Positions 12,936 to 24,988 of a stretch of DNA of 64,000 bases are shown here, one piece after another. This DNA comes from Rhinopomastus cyanomelas (taxonomy: Eukaryota > Chordata > Aves > Bucerotiformes > Rhinopomastidae). A model generated the notes under the pieces. That model ran no database searches, was not told where the DNA came from, and saw only the letters and a program-made list of their open reading frames with translations. Each line of letters opens with the position of its first letter. The first letter of the stretch is position 1. The DNA lies in NCBI GenBank assembly GCA_013400115.1, contig VXBP01004577.1:186001-250000 (forward strand). Direction: 5' to 3'. Both the position numbers and the translations under genes were made by a program.

Positions 12936-15900
12936 GTAAGTTGTCTTCTCTATTTTAGACCTGGTAAATCAGAAAACTGCTGGTTATCACAGGTCATGTG
13001 ATTCAACTACTTGACCATCTTGGAGGCCTCCCCATCTTTGCTCCTATTCGTCAGTTGTTGTAGAGCAAGGCCTGTCATGAGCAGAGTACTTCTTACAGGT
13101 TCTAGTGAGTGCTGAGTAAAGGGTACAAGGTATAGCCCAGTCTTTTGTTAGCCTTCTTTACTACCAGTATGAGCTGTGAACTGTCAGCACACTGCTCATC
13201 TGGACCTCCCGGTGCTATTCATAGAGACCGCTCCGTGGTCAGTCAGTTCCCAGCCTGTGCTCCTATGGTGCTTAGTTTGTGTCAGTTTCCCCCCCCAAAA
13301 AAAAGACAAAGTACATTACCTTAGTTTCTTTAAAGATAACCTTTGCCTTTAAAATTAATGAGTAATGAACAAACGTTCCTACTAGTGGGTAACGTCTCAT
13401 TGCTTATTGGATCTTCTCTGTGGTAGCACATAGGCTGATTCTTCACTGGTAAAGTTTACTCCATTCTGAAAAGAGTAGAGCAGAGAAATGTGACTCTCTA
13501 TCAGGGACTGCTGTGAGCTGCTGAGTAGCTGTGGTTTTATATTGCTCATATCCAAGGGAACATTAAATTTAGTTTTTAATAAACAGTTTTGTCACTCTGT
13601 AGCATTAAAATTCAGCCTCCTACTAGTGTGATCACTGTGAGATTGTGGGCTATATACAACAAGTAATGATGTGGCTGAGTTGATTTTACAGTTACATCAA
13701 CAGAGTGCAGGGCACAAGTGTGATAAGTAGACTTTTTATAACAAATTGCATGTGTCTGATCTAAGGAATACCTAGTGATTTCATTTGGGTTTTGTTGTAA
13801 TAAATCAAATGAATGAAGTCTGCTTTTTCAGTAACAAAAGCAGTGCAGAAATTTATTGCAGACTTCAGTAATTCTACTGTTTTTCTCTGGATATTAAGAG
13901 CAGCTCAAGTCTGGCCAATACTATAAAAATGTCTTGAGCAAAATATGGAAAAACTAGTAGACTTAAGCCATTCAGGTCTAGCAGGAACATATACATTCAA
14001 AGAAATCTTTTTGTGTGGCGCAGCATTCCGTATAATCTATCAAATATAATTTGATACCAGTACCAGAAAGCAAAGAGACAGTGACTGCATTGGTAGGTAG
14101 GAGAAAAGCTATGAATGTCCTCTTTCTGGACTTCTGTAAAGCCTTTGACACAGTCTTCCACAACACCTTTTTCTCTAAATTGGAGAGATGGAGTCCATGG
14201 GTGAACTGTTGGGTGTATAACAGGTTTGGTTGGATGGTTGCATCCAGAGACTAGTAGTCAATAGCTTGATGTCCAGATAGAGACTGCCGACAAGTGATGT
14301 CTCTCAAGAGTCTGTACTGGCACCAGTGCTGTTTATTATCTTCATCAACGACATGGACAGTGGGATTGGGTTTGCAGATGACACGAAGCTGAGTGGTGCA
14401 GTTGACATGCAAGAGGGATGGGGTACCATCCAGAGTGACCTGGACAAGCTGAGAAATAGACCTGTGTGAACCTCATGAGGTTCAACAAGGACAAGCGCAA
14501 GGCCTTTCACTTGAGTCAGGGCAGTCCCTGCTATCAGTGCAGGCTGGGGCATTGAAGGTATTACAAGCAGTCCTGCAGAGAAGGACTTGGAAGGGTAGGG
14601 TTGATTAGACTAGATGACCACTGAAGGTCCCTTCCAACTCAAAATATTCAATAATAATTTATAGCTGTAATTGGTAGGGGCACTAAATGTCTGTGACATT
14701 ATTCTAGGTCTAACTATATCATTTACTGTTGGAAGGGTTGTTTTGGTTTTGTTTTGACCTTTTTTATGGGGATAGATTTTTATAATGTTGAAATTGAAAT
14801 TTTGTTTGCTTCATTTTTAATTGGTCCAGTCTAATTTACAGAATGCAAATTGCATGCAGAGTAATTTTAGCACCCTGGAGTGTGACATGTACTCATTTCA
14901 AGTTCAGCCAGATGTGTTAGTTGGTTAAGATCTTATCTTGTCTGCAAATGTAGGTTCATGAGTGAAGTTCTGCTTTGGTTATTGCGAGGGCCACACTAAC
15001 AAAACTCTGATCTCCTCAGAATCAGAATGGATGTACCTTAACTTTACATGGGATAGTTTCATCAAAGTCAGAGCTTTCTGAAGTGGGTTGTGCTAGGATA
15101 AAGTGAGGTCAGCAGTAACAAACCATGAGCACATGTCTTGCAGGATGCACACCTGGAATGCAGGATTATCACCTGAGGTATGCTGAGGCCGCCTATGGTG
15201 ATGTATCTGTCCTAAATGGGCGATGATGGAAGTGAGGACCAGAGGTGTGTTAACTTGAAGAAGCAGTTATTGTTGTGTGAGTCTCTGAACTAGGCTGTCT
15301 GTGCTCCCCACAAAGGTGTCCTGGTCACCACTGCAAAGAAAAGGAATCTGGGACTGAAAAGTACAGAAAAGCCTTTGTGTTTAATTATTTTTATAAAATT
15401 CATCACTTCTGGTTTTATCATGAAGGAGGTTTTATCATTCTGGTTTTATCATGTGGAGGCCAGGTCAGCCTCAGAGCAGAAGAGGATTAGATGGAAGTGT
15501 GTCCTAGCTCTCCACATCTCCTGATTTACTTTAGACATGTGTTCAGTAGTGACTTGTAAAGACTTAGTAGATCATTCTACAGCAGTGGTGCAAGAAAATA
15601 GCCTACTGTAACCATACTACCTCAAGTAAAATACCTGGACAATGAAAAAAAGAGACGTAAAACTGCTATTAAGCCTTTCTGGCTGAGAGCATGAGCACAT
15701 CAGCACGGCTCAGGAAGGAATACGTAGGGTGTTAGACATTGCGTAGCGTTATCCGTGAGAACACCAGCATGAACTCACTGATCCCGTGTCAGTGAGCAGC
15801 AACTCTCAGAACACTTTCTCACTTCTAGTTGTAATTTACACAATAAATGAGGTTCTGCTTTCCCACCACACGTGTCATTGGGGTACATTTGAACCTACAT

Positions 15901-18900
15901 GTGCAGTCATTTCATTATACCGTTCAGTTGTACCAGTCACTGAGTTTCAGAACCTCTGTCAAGGCGTGTTTTCTACCGGCTCTTTATGATCCCAGCTGGG
16001 GTGTTAGTCATGTAACTCCCAAAATCTGTTCCAAGAGACTGCTTTCATGTATTTTTTTTTTCCCCTTTCAAACAGACTTCTGGGAACTGTAGGACCCTGA
16101 ACTTACAATTTTGTTCATGTTTCTTCAGGCATGTCTGAATGGAACATAACTTCATGTGAGGTTTAACAATTGGTGCTTTGATTGTGCAAGTGTCCCTCAG
16201 TAAAGTGATGCAGGCACTGCAGGGTTCAACCAGTACTTAGCTCACATGACTCAACATGCTGTGGTAAACAGCATAAATGTTCCTTTAAAAAAATAATCAA
16301 AATGTCCCTAAGTCTGTCACCATAACTCTAAATATTGCTGCCTGGTGTGATTAATAGTTCACCCAAACTGTGCTGCAGTCACGGATCCCACATGCCTGGG
16401 CTTTTAAACTGTAAGAATCAGGATTGTCCTTTATAATCCTGATGCTTTATTCTCGTCTGGAATTCAAACTGTATCTTCAGTTTGGGATTCACATTCATTA
16501 GAAACTGGCATCTTTCTCTTCTGCATCAGATGTGAAAGAATACTCTGAACAGAAGTGTCTGTTACACCTGAGAGATGTAGTGTGAAAGTCAGCACAATGC
16601 GTGTCGTTGCGGGTGAGGAACTGGCCTTCAACGTCCATGTGTTACAGTCGTGAGAACTCTCTGAAGACAACACTAGAAACGAGGAATCCACACCCTTCAG
16701 TAGTTAAATTTAAAGATTATTTTTAAAAGGTAGTCTGGAAGAGATGAAAGAGTAGTAGTGAGGCTGTGGTCTGGAAACAGACGTGATCTAAGTTTCCACA
16801 GTATCTGTCACAGGAAGCAAAGGCTGGATTCTTCCTATATTCTCCTTCTCTGGAGACGTTTAAAACCCGCCTGGGCGCATTCCTGTGCGACTTGGTCTAG
16901 ATGATCCTGTGGTGGCAGGGGGATTGGACTAGATGGTCTTTGGAGGTCCCTTCCAATCCCTTATGATTCTATATAAACAGAGCCCAAAGTATATTGTTGA
17001 TTTGACAGCTGAGGAAATAATATTTGTGTGGATTTGATGGGAAAGATGTTTGGCTTGAAAGGAGCATAAGGATTTTTTTAAAAATGTGAAATCTACATTT
17101 TCATTTTTGTTGTTAGAATTTTAATCACTTTTCCAATAAAAATCCAAACTTGCCTGAAATAGCTAAACTACTAAAAAAGGAAAACTGTTTTTCTTTACAA
17201 ATGAGAACAAAGGTAGCGCTGTTATCTGCGTGACTCATTGCTTTCCTCTGCAGACAGGCACCAGTAGAGGCTGCTGTGCACCATATTAAATCAGCATTTA
17301 GACATACTGGTAGATTAATTTACAGACAGGTCAGAGATGGAAGTTGAAATGTAGTTGTGTGATTGACTTACTCAAACGTGTAACAATTATAAATGCAGAA
17401 ACTCCGAGTTGAAAGAGACACCATGACGTGAGGATAGCAGCTTTACTTTTCGTCGCGATGTGTTTCTAACTTCAGATGAGGCAGGTAGTGATTTTTACTA
17501 TCAGACACCTGTATACTAATGGGGAACCAGGTTTTACTTTTTGGCTCTAATGATTAACAAACATCACTAATTCATTAACATGCTTATTAGCTCTTGTATT
17601 TAGAATGTCTAAAATGGCTCTGTTAAGTAGCACTCCATGCATAAACATGTCACTTTTATTAGAAGAGCAAGACTTTTCCTTAAAGCCATGGGTATCATCC
17701 TTGTACTATTAGACACATGATCCCAATTACTCACTCTCCTCCACGTTCTGCTGCTCACCTGGCTTTGAAGAAAGGAAGCTACTGCACTGTCAGAAACCCA
17801 TGACCATATGGAGCTGAGCTCCTTTTACACACACACACCACTGTGGTCCCACCATGAAAGAGGCCAGGCAGGCTGCAATTCTGCTTGAAGGGCTCTTGTG
17901 GGCAGGTAGCAATTGTCCATGGAGCTTTTGCGACCTCACAGGACAGAGTGCCCTCACTGAGACCTAAAGCATCGCTGACAGATGGCTGAGACTTAGGGAT
18001 AACCAAAAGCCAAGAGCAATGTCTGCTCAGTAGCTTCTAGAACAGAAGTACTCAGGTGCAGGTGAAGGAGATGGAGTCTCCTCCATGCAAAATGCCATGC
18101 AGTCGTTGTTTCTTCCTGCCATCCTCTTTCCAAGAGGGGTCTCTTTGGCAGCTGTGTGAGGAAGGAAACATTTGCTTTTGACCAATTCACGCAGCAGGCA
18201 GGAGACGAGCATAGTTTAAAAGAAAACCAACAACAGAGACAGAACCCAAACATCCCAAAGGTGGTGTGAGCCTGTAGAGTGCTGTTCTTCCTCTTCACAT
18301 GCGATGCCACCCTGGCACTCAAAATGTGGATGGTGACAACTATGGCCAGCCAGGGGCCAGTCAGTATTCCTACCTGAAGCTGGGGCTGGAAGGAACTCCT
18401 GGGGCATGGGGAGAAGATGGGACCAGTGCTTCTCCAGGGAGTCTGGTGTAGCCAAGGGATACAGCAGCTGGAGAGAGTGAGAGAGAAGTCACGCTGACAC
18501 ACAGAGAGCAGAGTCTTTGGGGGAATTTTATGCCTTCCGGCAGGGGTCTTCTCGTTTGTGAGTTGGAGATATTCTGGAAAAATGAATAGCCAAACCAGGC
18601 TTTGTGCTGGAAGGCTGCAGCTTAGGATGCAGAGGTCTGTAGAAGGGCTGGGGAAGGAGAAAGGTGCATACTGAGGCAAGATTGCTGTAGAGAAGAAAGT
18701 TACCTCTGCTGTCCACTTTTTCACTGATTTTTCTTCAGTTATAAAGTCACAGCAGCACAACTGCCAGTCACATCCCCCGATGTGTCAGTGCTGTGCGGTC
18801 TAGGAGAGGCCAGAACCATGGGCATTTCCAAATGATTAAAGCCAGGCTGTATTATAGCTCCGTGCTTACACACGCCGACGAGCAAGCCCGCGCTGCTGGG

Positions 18901-21900
18901 AAACAGCACCATTTTCTCTTTTCAGGTCCTGTCGGGGTTGGACTGAATGAACTGAAACGGAAGTTGCTGATCAGTGACACCCAACATTACGGGGTGACAG
19001 TGCCACGTAAGTAAAAACACATCTCTATTCTCCTCATGCTGTCCTTGTTTTATTATCCTTTATTATTACATTACCTCAAGGCACTTTCAAACTTGGGTCT
19101 CTAAATGCATGTCTGGCATCTAAATTACTTTTCTAATTTTTAAAAGTGCTGCTGCAGTTGTATTTTAAATAGCATTGATTAAACTGATGTTTTTGGCCCA
19201 GAGGCATTGCAGTAGACTTTTAGTACAAGTTTAATATGATGGATGTCAGCAAGCTTTTGTAAAGGAAACTCAGCTGAAGAACACCCTGGATTTGGCTGAA
19301 CAGCACTGAAATGGACTCTGTTACCAAAACTTGCTTTCAGCAAAGCGCCCTTTATGTATTAGACAGGCTGAAAAATTAAGACTGACGATAAATTAATTAA
19401 ATCCCTTTGATCTGAATTGTTTTGGTTCTTTCTCCTTTTCCCTTGTGGCTGATTAAGTAGTGTGAGTTTTATGAAGTTGTGCTTTATCAGTGTACACAGT
19501 ACCGTACTGGGCTTTCTTCAGCGTGGAGGACTCGACAGTTTTAGACTTTTTATCTCTTGCTTTGCTTTCTCTTTGTACGTGTGGCCCCTTTAGGCATTCT
19601 GAAATTGGGAGGCACTGTCACAGGTTCTTTGCAAGCACAGGTATTCTGTAGTCTGTGCCTTTGGTTTCAGCAGGTAATTTCAATTGCACATGTTTTTATT
19701 AGCTGGGTATTGAAAAGAGCAACACGAAAAGCCAGATGTTCCCAAATGCTGAACACACTGAAGCATATGCAATCATTTGCCCAAAAATATTTCTCTAAAA
19801 ATTGCCAGTATTCATCAAGCCGCCTTCGCTCTTTTCTCTTCCAAATTTGCGGTTATAGTTTAAAACAAACATATAAAGAAATCCCTCTCCCTGAAATTCA
19901 GTAAGTCAGGACTTGGAGGGGGAAGTGGGGTTTTAGTCGTGGAAATGTTCCTCCTCGTGTCAGCTTGAGGAGAGCGTGATATCGAATGGCACTTAAGGCT
20001 GTTTCTAGAAACACATTGTGGATGTTCATACGTGATGGGGAATACCTACGTACCTACATATGCTGCAGCATATAACTTGTATTAAATAGGACTTTGGGAC
20101 AGGTTCATTAGTGACGAGTGGCAATCCCACTAATAAGTTTGCTTGTAAGCAAAACATTTCTATGTACTACTTGAGGAAAAGTACAAGCTGCAAGTAGCCT
20201 ACTAAAGGAAAAAACAATTCAGTTCTGATCACCAGAAAAAAGGAAAGCACTAAAACATAAAGTTCACAGCCCATTTTTTTATCATCATGCCTCACGTAGA
20301 ATAGTGTTGTTAATGAACATAGTGGTGTTAATGAACATAGTGGTGTTAATGAACATAGTGTTGTTAATGAACATAACATTTATACATCAGGTAGGTGAGC
20401 TTTGTTTCCCTTTATGGTCTCATATACTAGTAAGTTTAACAAGCATGGGGCTTGGGTGATTGTTATGGACTGCTGCTGCTTCTATTATTCAGCTGTCCTT
20501 ATTTTATTGAATTTTCCACTAGTTAACATAAATGATAATCTGATACGTGTCCAATAGATTTTCTCCTTCACACTTTTAAAACTCGCAGTGTTGTCGTGTA
20601 CTTGTGTGCCACCCACCAGATCCGGAGCTGCCTTATGTCCATCAGAAGCTGGGCAACCACTGCATTGAGTTTTGTACAAGGGCAATGTGCTTTTCAGTGT
20701 TCCCTGAGCTGGTTTGTGTTATATTGTTTTGTGCATCTTTGTTTTTCATTTCATGAAACTGCAGACACTACCCGTCCAAGGAGAAGCCAAGAAAGTGACG
20801 GCGTTGAATACATTTTCATTTCCAAGCACTTGTTTGAGACAGACGTACAGAATAACAAGTATGTCAAAGAGATTTTAACTGGAACTGCTGTTAAAACAAT
20901 GGCTTTCTTATAAAATGAGGCTGGTTGTAATTTCAGATAATAAGTCCAAATGGATATAAGTCGCAGTGATTTGAAGATGTGTTAAAATTACATTTTGATA
21001 TATACGCAGCTGGCAGAAACACAGAGCAAAAGAACAGTATGTGCAAACACGACTGTTTTTAAGATTTAAAGTGGTTTCAGTACCCCAGGTCCTCAAGAAA
21101 GACACCGAAATGGTAGGTATTCAGGATGGGGGAGAACTCTTTAAATAGAGCTCCATCTGTCTTCATTGCAATGAAGCACTACAGCCCTAGAACGGGGGTG
21201 GGGAGCTAGAGGTGCTGCAAACGTGCCTGAGTCAATGTTTGTGTAGTTCTGCTCGCTTGCAGGCCAGGCACTTCCTCTGCTTTTGAATTTAGAGATCTAC
21301 GGTGAAGCCTCTGCAAACACTCCAGAGGTTAAACCGAAAGGAAGACGCTGGGAGCATCGCTCTCTCCAGCAGCCTGTGGCATAGTGTTCCTTGAAATCCT
21401 GCCCCAGTGTTCCAGAGGGCAAAAGTGTATTAGACAGAAAGCTGCGGGCTTTACTGAAGCTTCAAACCACGCTCTTCTGTTCTGGCAAACGGCGTTTCTG
21501 CTTTTATAGCACATAACCAGCCGCCTCGGTTCCGTTAGCACCATCACTGCTCCTCCTTTTCTTCTGAGACACAGAAGTTGGGTATTCTGTCGTGTGCAGT
21601 GAAATTTCAGTAGTTTCTATTGTTCAGCTTATCCACTGTTTTATTGCATTGCATTAGTTCAGAGAAAGAGGTGATGGAAAACATTAGCGGGCTGTTGGGC
21701 TACGGTACTTTTTTCTCTTTAACTGTAATACAAGCAGGTGTTACTGATTTGAGAGTGGTGAAGTAGAAGATTTCTTAAAATTGACATTCTGAAGTACTTG
21801 ACAGCATTGCCTTTATGAAACATGGTAAAACTCTTATGTAAAGTAAAATATATTTGCTTCTGAATTAGATCTTATAAAGCAAACTGATGTGTTTTTTTTC

Positions 21901-24900
21901 TGAAGAGAGTGGAAATTATTGCAGTTGTTTTCACCTTCTGCCACAGGTTTATCGAGTACGGTGAATACAAGAACAACTACTACGGGACAAGCTTAGACTC
22001 TGTTCGATCAGTTATCGCAAAAAACAAAGTTTGCTTGTTGGATGTGCAGCCTCATGTAAGTCAGCACGATGTTTGGACTCCTGTCATTTCCTGTATTGCA
22101 TTCCAGGAAAAAAAGTATCTGAAAAGGTGTTTTATGCCACATTTTATTCCATCCTTCATTTGCTGAGTGACTGTTGAGTGGGCTTGCCGGGCACCTGCAT
22201 CGTAGCAAGGCTGTATCGCAGTATAGCTCTCTGAAAGGAGAGGAAGGAAACTGCAGTACTTACTGGCAAGTATCCAGCTTGGTAATTAAGTGAATTGAAA
22301 GTGTGCAGCTTAATATCAAAGATTTCATTACAAAAAGCTCCAGTATTTCCGTTCATCTTTCTGCTAGTTTGAATTCGAGGTTCTCTCTGGAACTTCCATT
22401 CCAGAACAGCCTTGAGCTATCGGTCTATCAAGTCTCTCTCACACGTTTATTCAGACCATTCATGCCAAGGGTCTACGTGCAGGGTGGATGTGAGTCCAGG
22501 AACCCACTAAATGTGATGTTGGCTGGATAATTGTTAAGAATTAACAATTCTTAACAGCTCCACTGGGAATTTTTATGCTGCTAATAACCACAGTGCTTCC
22601 AGGAGCTGAACTAGCTTATTTAAACGTACCCGAGTGTGGTCAGCCTGTGACTTCTAAACCCAAAAGCCTGTGGGCAGTTCCTGGGGCAGTTTCAGATGCA
22701 AGCCTGTGCCCAGGAACATGGCATGTGGGCTCTGCTGGCAGACCAGTGGCCAGGGGAGCCAGACCCCACACCAGGGAAAGAGGGTTGCTGGGTGGGGGGA
22801 CTCCTGGGTCTGATATTGCCAAGCTGCTCTGTGAGGCTGCTGCACAGTCCAGCACAGCTATTTTCCAGTGAAGCACAGACTTCTCCCAAGGATCCAGGCT
22901 TGTGAGCTGCTCTGAGATCCCATTACCTGACACAGCCTTTGCTGGACCTGTGAGGTTTTCCAGCAGCCTGTGTGGAAATAGAGATGGTCGCTGCTGGGGA
23001 AAGGGTTTCTTGCCGCTCACATGAGACTTCTCCCTGCGTGAGTCAGTGCACCCTCAGCAGAGTGAGGTGGCAGTAAATGAAAATTAGCCCTCTAGGAACG
23101 CTGTATGGGTTTGGTTTGTTTAATGGAGAGTTTCTTTTGCTACAGTATTTCTCACCATTGTGAGAAATCAACGGATTAATTGAAGTCTTTCCTCTTCCCA
23201 GACAGTGAAACACTTACGGACATACGAATTTAAACCGTTTGTAATATTTATAAAGCCTCCATCACTTGACCGTTTGAGAGAGACCAGAAAAAATGCCAAG
23301 ATTATTTCAAGTAAAGATGATAAGGGAACTGCCAAACCCTTTACAGTAAGTATACTGGAGAATCACTTCCTGCTGGGGACACTTCTTTTGATACTGCCCA
23401 GGTCACAATTGGGCTTGTGGGCTGCACTCACACATTGCCAGCTCGTGTTGAGCTTCTCATCTGCCAGCCCTCACAAGTCCTCCTCCTTGGGACTGCTCTC
23501 AACCCGTTCACCATCCCGTATGTATTTGTATTTGGGATTACTGTGATGTAGGACATTGCACTTGGACTTGAACAACATGCAGTTTGTGTGGGCCCAGTTC
23601 TCAAGCCTGTCAAGGTCCTTCTGGATGGCCTTCCTTTCCTCCAGTGTGTCGACCACAGCACACTTTATTTTGCATGTGCCTAGTTTCTAGGACAATCATG
23701 GAATCTCTAAGCTCCATGTTCTTGGCAGGCACAGAGGTGAGACTGACTGGCTTGAAGTTCCCTGGGCCATCTTTTTTTCCCTCTTTAAAAATGGAGGTTC
23801 CTTCAGAACACGAGTGAATCCCATCAAGTCCCATAGATGTGTGGACCATCAGGTTCTTTATATAGTCATGAACCTGATCTGCACCTACTGTAGGTGGTGC
23901 TTCCTTCTCCCAGTCCCAGCTTTTGATTTCTGTGACTTGGCTGGCATGGTTTGAGAGCGTTCTGGTGAACACTAAGGCAAAAAATCATCATGCACCTCCA
24001 CTTTCTCCATATCTCAGCTAACCAGGTCACCTGTTTCCTTCCCGTGGGGTCCCACATTTTCCCTTGGTTTCCTTTTTTCACCAGTGTACCTGAAGGAGCT
24101 CTTCTTGTGCAGAAGGTTTTTTAGGATGTTTTCAATCTTGTTTCAAACGGGCTGTCAGGTCCAGTCACAGACTGTGCCCGTGTGGAGCGTGCGCTTGAAT
24201 TTCTTGGGAAGTGGTGGCTGTGAGGGTGTGGTCTGCGATATGTAATGTGCAAGAGGAGTTAATGCCTAAGAGCAACCTTGAGGACATTGCTCGGTGAGGA
24301 TGAGTTTAACCACTCAGACCTACATAAATAATTACATTCCTAGGATTTGTTCCCTCCACAAACATGAGGAGGAATCCACTGAGCCAGGCCAAAGGAGGTG
24401 TAGGAAGACAACTCCTACCACACTCTTAAGAGAATAAGGGCTGCACTGTAACGCATCGCATGCTAATAGCAAGCTGAGACTTAAGGGAAGAAAGTTGAAG
24501 TGTATCCTCAAAGTAAACAGCTAGAAACATTTTCCACTGGTTCTGCTAGCACAGAAAACCTCTGTAATTACTGTGCAGTGACTAATTGTGTCACTGCAAG
24601 GGGAAAGATGAAAGAAGTTCTTGTTGAGCAAAGTCAGCTTGTGAGAATGCTGTCTGAGTTCCCTTGTCGTGGTAATTTCTGTAATTTCTTTTAATTATGA
24701 GAACAGTTTCCATCTCCTGGTGAGATGGGAAATAGGTAGCCTTGCGTTTACCACAGGAGGAGTTTGTGCTGCTGCTATGACTGACTGTGCCTGCACTGAT
24801 TTTACTAGGAAGAAGATTTTCAAGAAATGATTAAATCTGCCCATGTGATGGAGAGCCAGTACGGCCACCTTTTCGATAAGGTGATAGTCAACGATGACCT

Positions 24901-24988
24901 TGCTGCAGCTTACAGTGAGCTTAAAGCAACGTTTGACAGATTGGAGACCGAGACCTTCTGGGTTCCTGTCAGCTGGCTGCATTCATAG
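12765..24988 (+). CDS. MPP7: MPP7 (PALS3) 3' half: last six coding exons, MAGUK scaffold
   Basis: This is a membrane-associated guanylate kinase scaffold that binds DLG1 and LIN7 at epithelial junctions (known for the family). The coding join is 12765-12935, 18926-19006, 20765-20858, 21947-22055, 23202-23345 and 24809-24988: 779 nt, about 259 residues, ending TAG. Every junction has AG/GT and the phases agree throughout. The protein opens with the basic linker [17 protein letters not shown], followed by a complete guanylate-kinase-like domain ([62 protein letters not shown]) and the closing [10 protein letters not shown]. It matches human MPP7 nearly residue for residue as I recall it, better than MPP3. 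The L27, PDZ and SH3 exons must lie before position 1. The P-loop lacks the catalytic lysine, so a pseudokinase is expected. The assignment is strong; the species is not determined beyond bird. Confidence 0.96.
14095..14655 (+). mobile_element. CR1 fragment with reverse-transcriptase remnant
   Basis: The frame [14 protein letters not shown] at about 14120 is the CR1 reverse-transcriptase signature region. The sequence continues in + sense and ends ggtcccttccaactc. An internal deletion is likely, as the distance between the RT segment and tail is short. Confidence 0.85.
16841..16972 (+). mobile_element. CR1 3' tail fragment
   Basis: About 130 bp from tctccttctctggagacg to cccttatgattctat. In an MPP7 intron. 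Confidence 0.92.
18926..19006 (+). CDS. MPP7: MPP7 coding exon: degenerate P-loop of the GK domain
   Basis: The acceptor is ttttctcttttcag and the donor is c|gtaagt. The 81 nt exon encodes [20 protein letters not shown] and then YGVTVP. It supplies the nucleotide-loop equivalent, with Leu where active guanylate kinases have Lys (GxxGxGK). The phase fits both neighbouring exons (2 nt in, 1 nt out). Confidence 0.95.
19007..20764 (+). other. MPP7 intron with short minisatellite
   Basis: Intron between confirmed exons. A four-copy 18-bp tandem repeat lies at 20303-20374. Nothing else is recognised. Confidence 0.85.
20303..20374. repeat. 18-bp tandem repeat, 4 copies
   Basis: There are four head-to-tail copies of agtgKtgttaatgaacat at 20303, 20321, 20339 and 20357. 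The outer two copies have T and the inner two have G at the fifth base. They lie in an MPP7 intron. The ORF-like product on the minus strand is a by-product of the repeat. Confidence 0.95.
20765..20858 (+). CDS. MPP7: MPP7 coding exon: GMP-binding region start
   Basis: The exon is 94 nt between ...catgaaactgcag and gtatgt. It encodes [18 protein letters not shown] then [13 protein letters not shown]. The TTRxxRxxExxGxxY pattern is the GMP-binding lobe of guanylate kinases. It ends two bases into a Lys codon, which is completed by the next exon. Confidence 0.95.
20859..21946 (+). other. MPP7 intron
   Basis: Intron between confirmed exons, 1088 bp, with no recognised repeat or gene. Confidence 0.85.
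21947..22055 (+). CDS. MPP7: MPP7 coding exon: GK core
   Basis: The exon is 109 nt; the acceptor is ccttctgccacag and the donor is gtaagt. It encodes [20 protein letters not shown] and then [16 protein letters not shown]. The E-Y-G-E-Y...Y-Y-G-T-S segment is the GK lid/GMP contact motif. The exon ends on a codon boundary. Confidence 0.95.
22056..23201 (+). other. MPP7 intron
   Basis: Intron between confirmed exons. It carries a perfect 11-bp-arm inverted repeat at 22532-22556 and a GC-richer stretch at 22640-23020 that is open in several frames on both strands but has no recognisable product. Confidence 0.85.
22532..22556. repeat. perfect inverted repeat, 11-bp arms
   Basis: The left arm tgttaagaatt and right arm aattcttaaca are exact reverse complements around a 3-base spacer (aac). 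It lies in an MPP7 intron. It could form a cruciform or RNA hairpin; no function can be inferred. Confidence 0.9.
23202..23345 (+). CDS. MPP7: MPP7 coding exon: GK LID region
   Basis: The exon is 144 nt, exactly 48 codons; the acceptor is cctcttcccag and the donor is gtaagt. It encodes [20 protein letters not shown] and then the charged [15 protein letters not shown] LID stretch (here [18 protein letters not shown]). It is in phase 0 at both ends. Confidence 0.95.
23346..24808 (+). other. MPP7 last intron
   Basis: Intron between the last two coding exons. Roughly half is an old minus-strand CR1 body (about 23386-24125). The rest shows nothing recognised. Confidence 0.85.
23386..24125 (-). 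mobile_element. old CR1 ORF2 fragment without tail
   Basis: On the minus strand degraded frames read [20 protein letters not shown] and [18 protein letters not shown], which is CR1 ORF2-like text between the RT core and the 3' UTR. It lacks the tail and its edges are approximate. Confidence 0.7.
24809..24988 (+). CDS. MPP7: MPP7 terminal coding exon with stop
   Basis: The acceptor is ctgattttactag. The exon begins GAA GAA GAT ([20 protein letters not shown]) and reads [20 protein letters not shown] to [10 protein letters not shown] and TAG at 24986-24988. The I-N-D-D-L and final W-V-P-V-S-W segments are characteristic of MPP GK domain ends. Confidence 0.96.
   Translation, partial: EEDFQEMIKSAHVMESQYGHLFDKVIVNDDLAAAYSELKATFDRLETETFWVPVSWLHS

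Larger units (their letters stand above)
12936..18925 (+). other. MPP7 intron
   Basis: This is intron between two confirmed MPP7 exons. It holds CR1 fragments at 14095-14655 and 16841-16972, plus a 255-codon open frame on the minus strand at 17993-18760 that I do not recognise. The remainder shows no structure I can support. Confidence 0.85.

Noticed and set aside
12608..12958. Start codon at 12608 for the MPP7 exon frame
   Set aside because: The open frame runs through intron into the exon at 12765; the acceptor and family match show that the exon begins at 12765, not at a new initiator.
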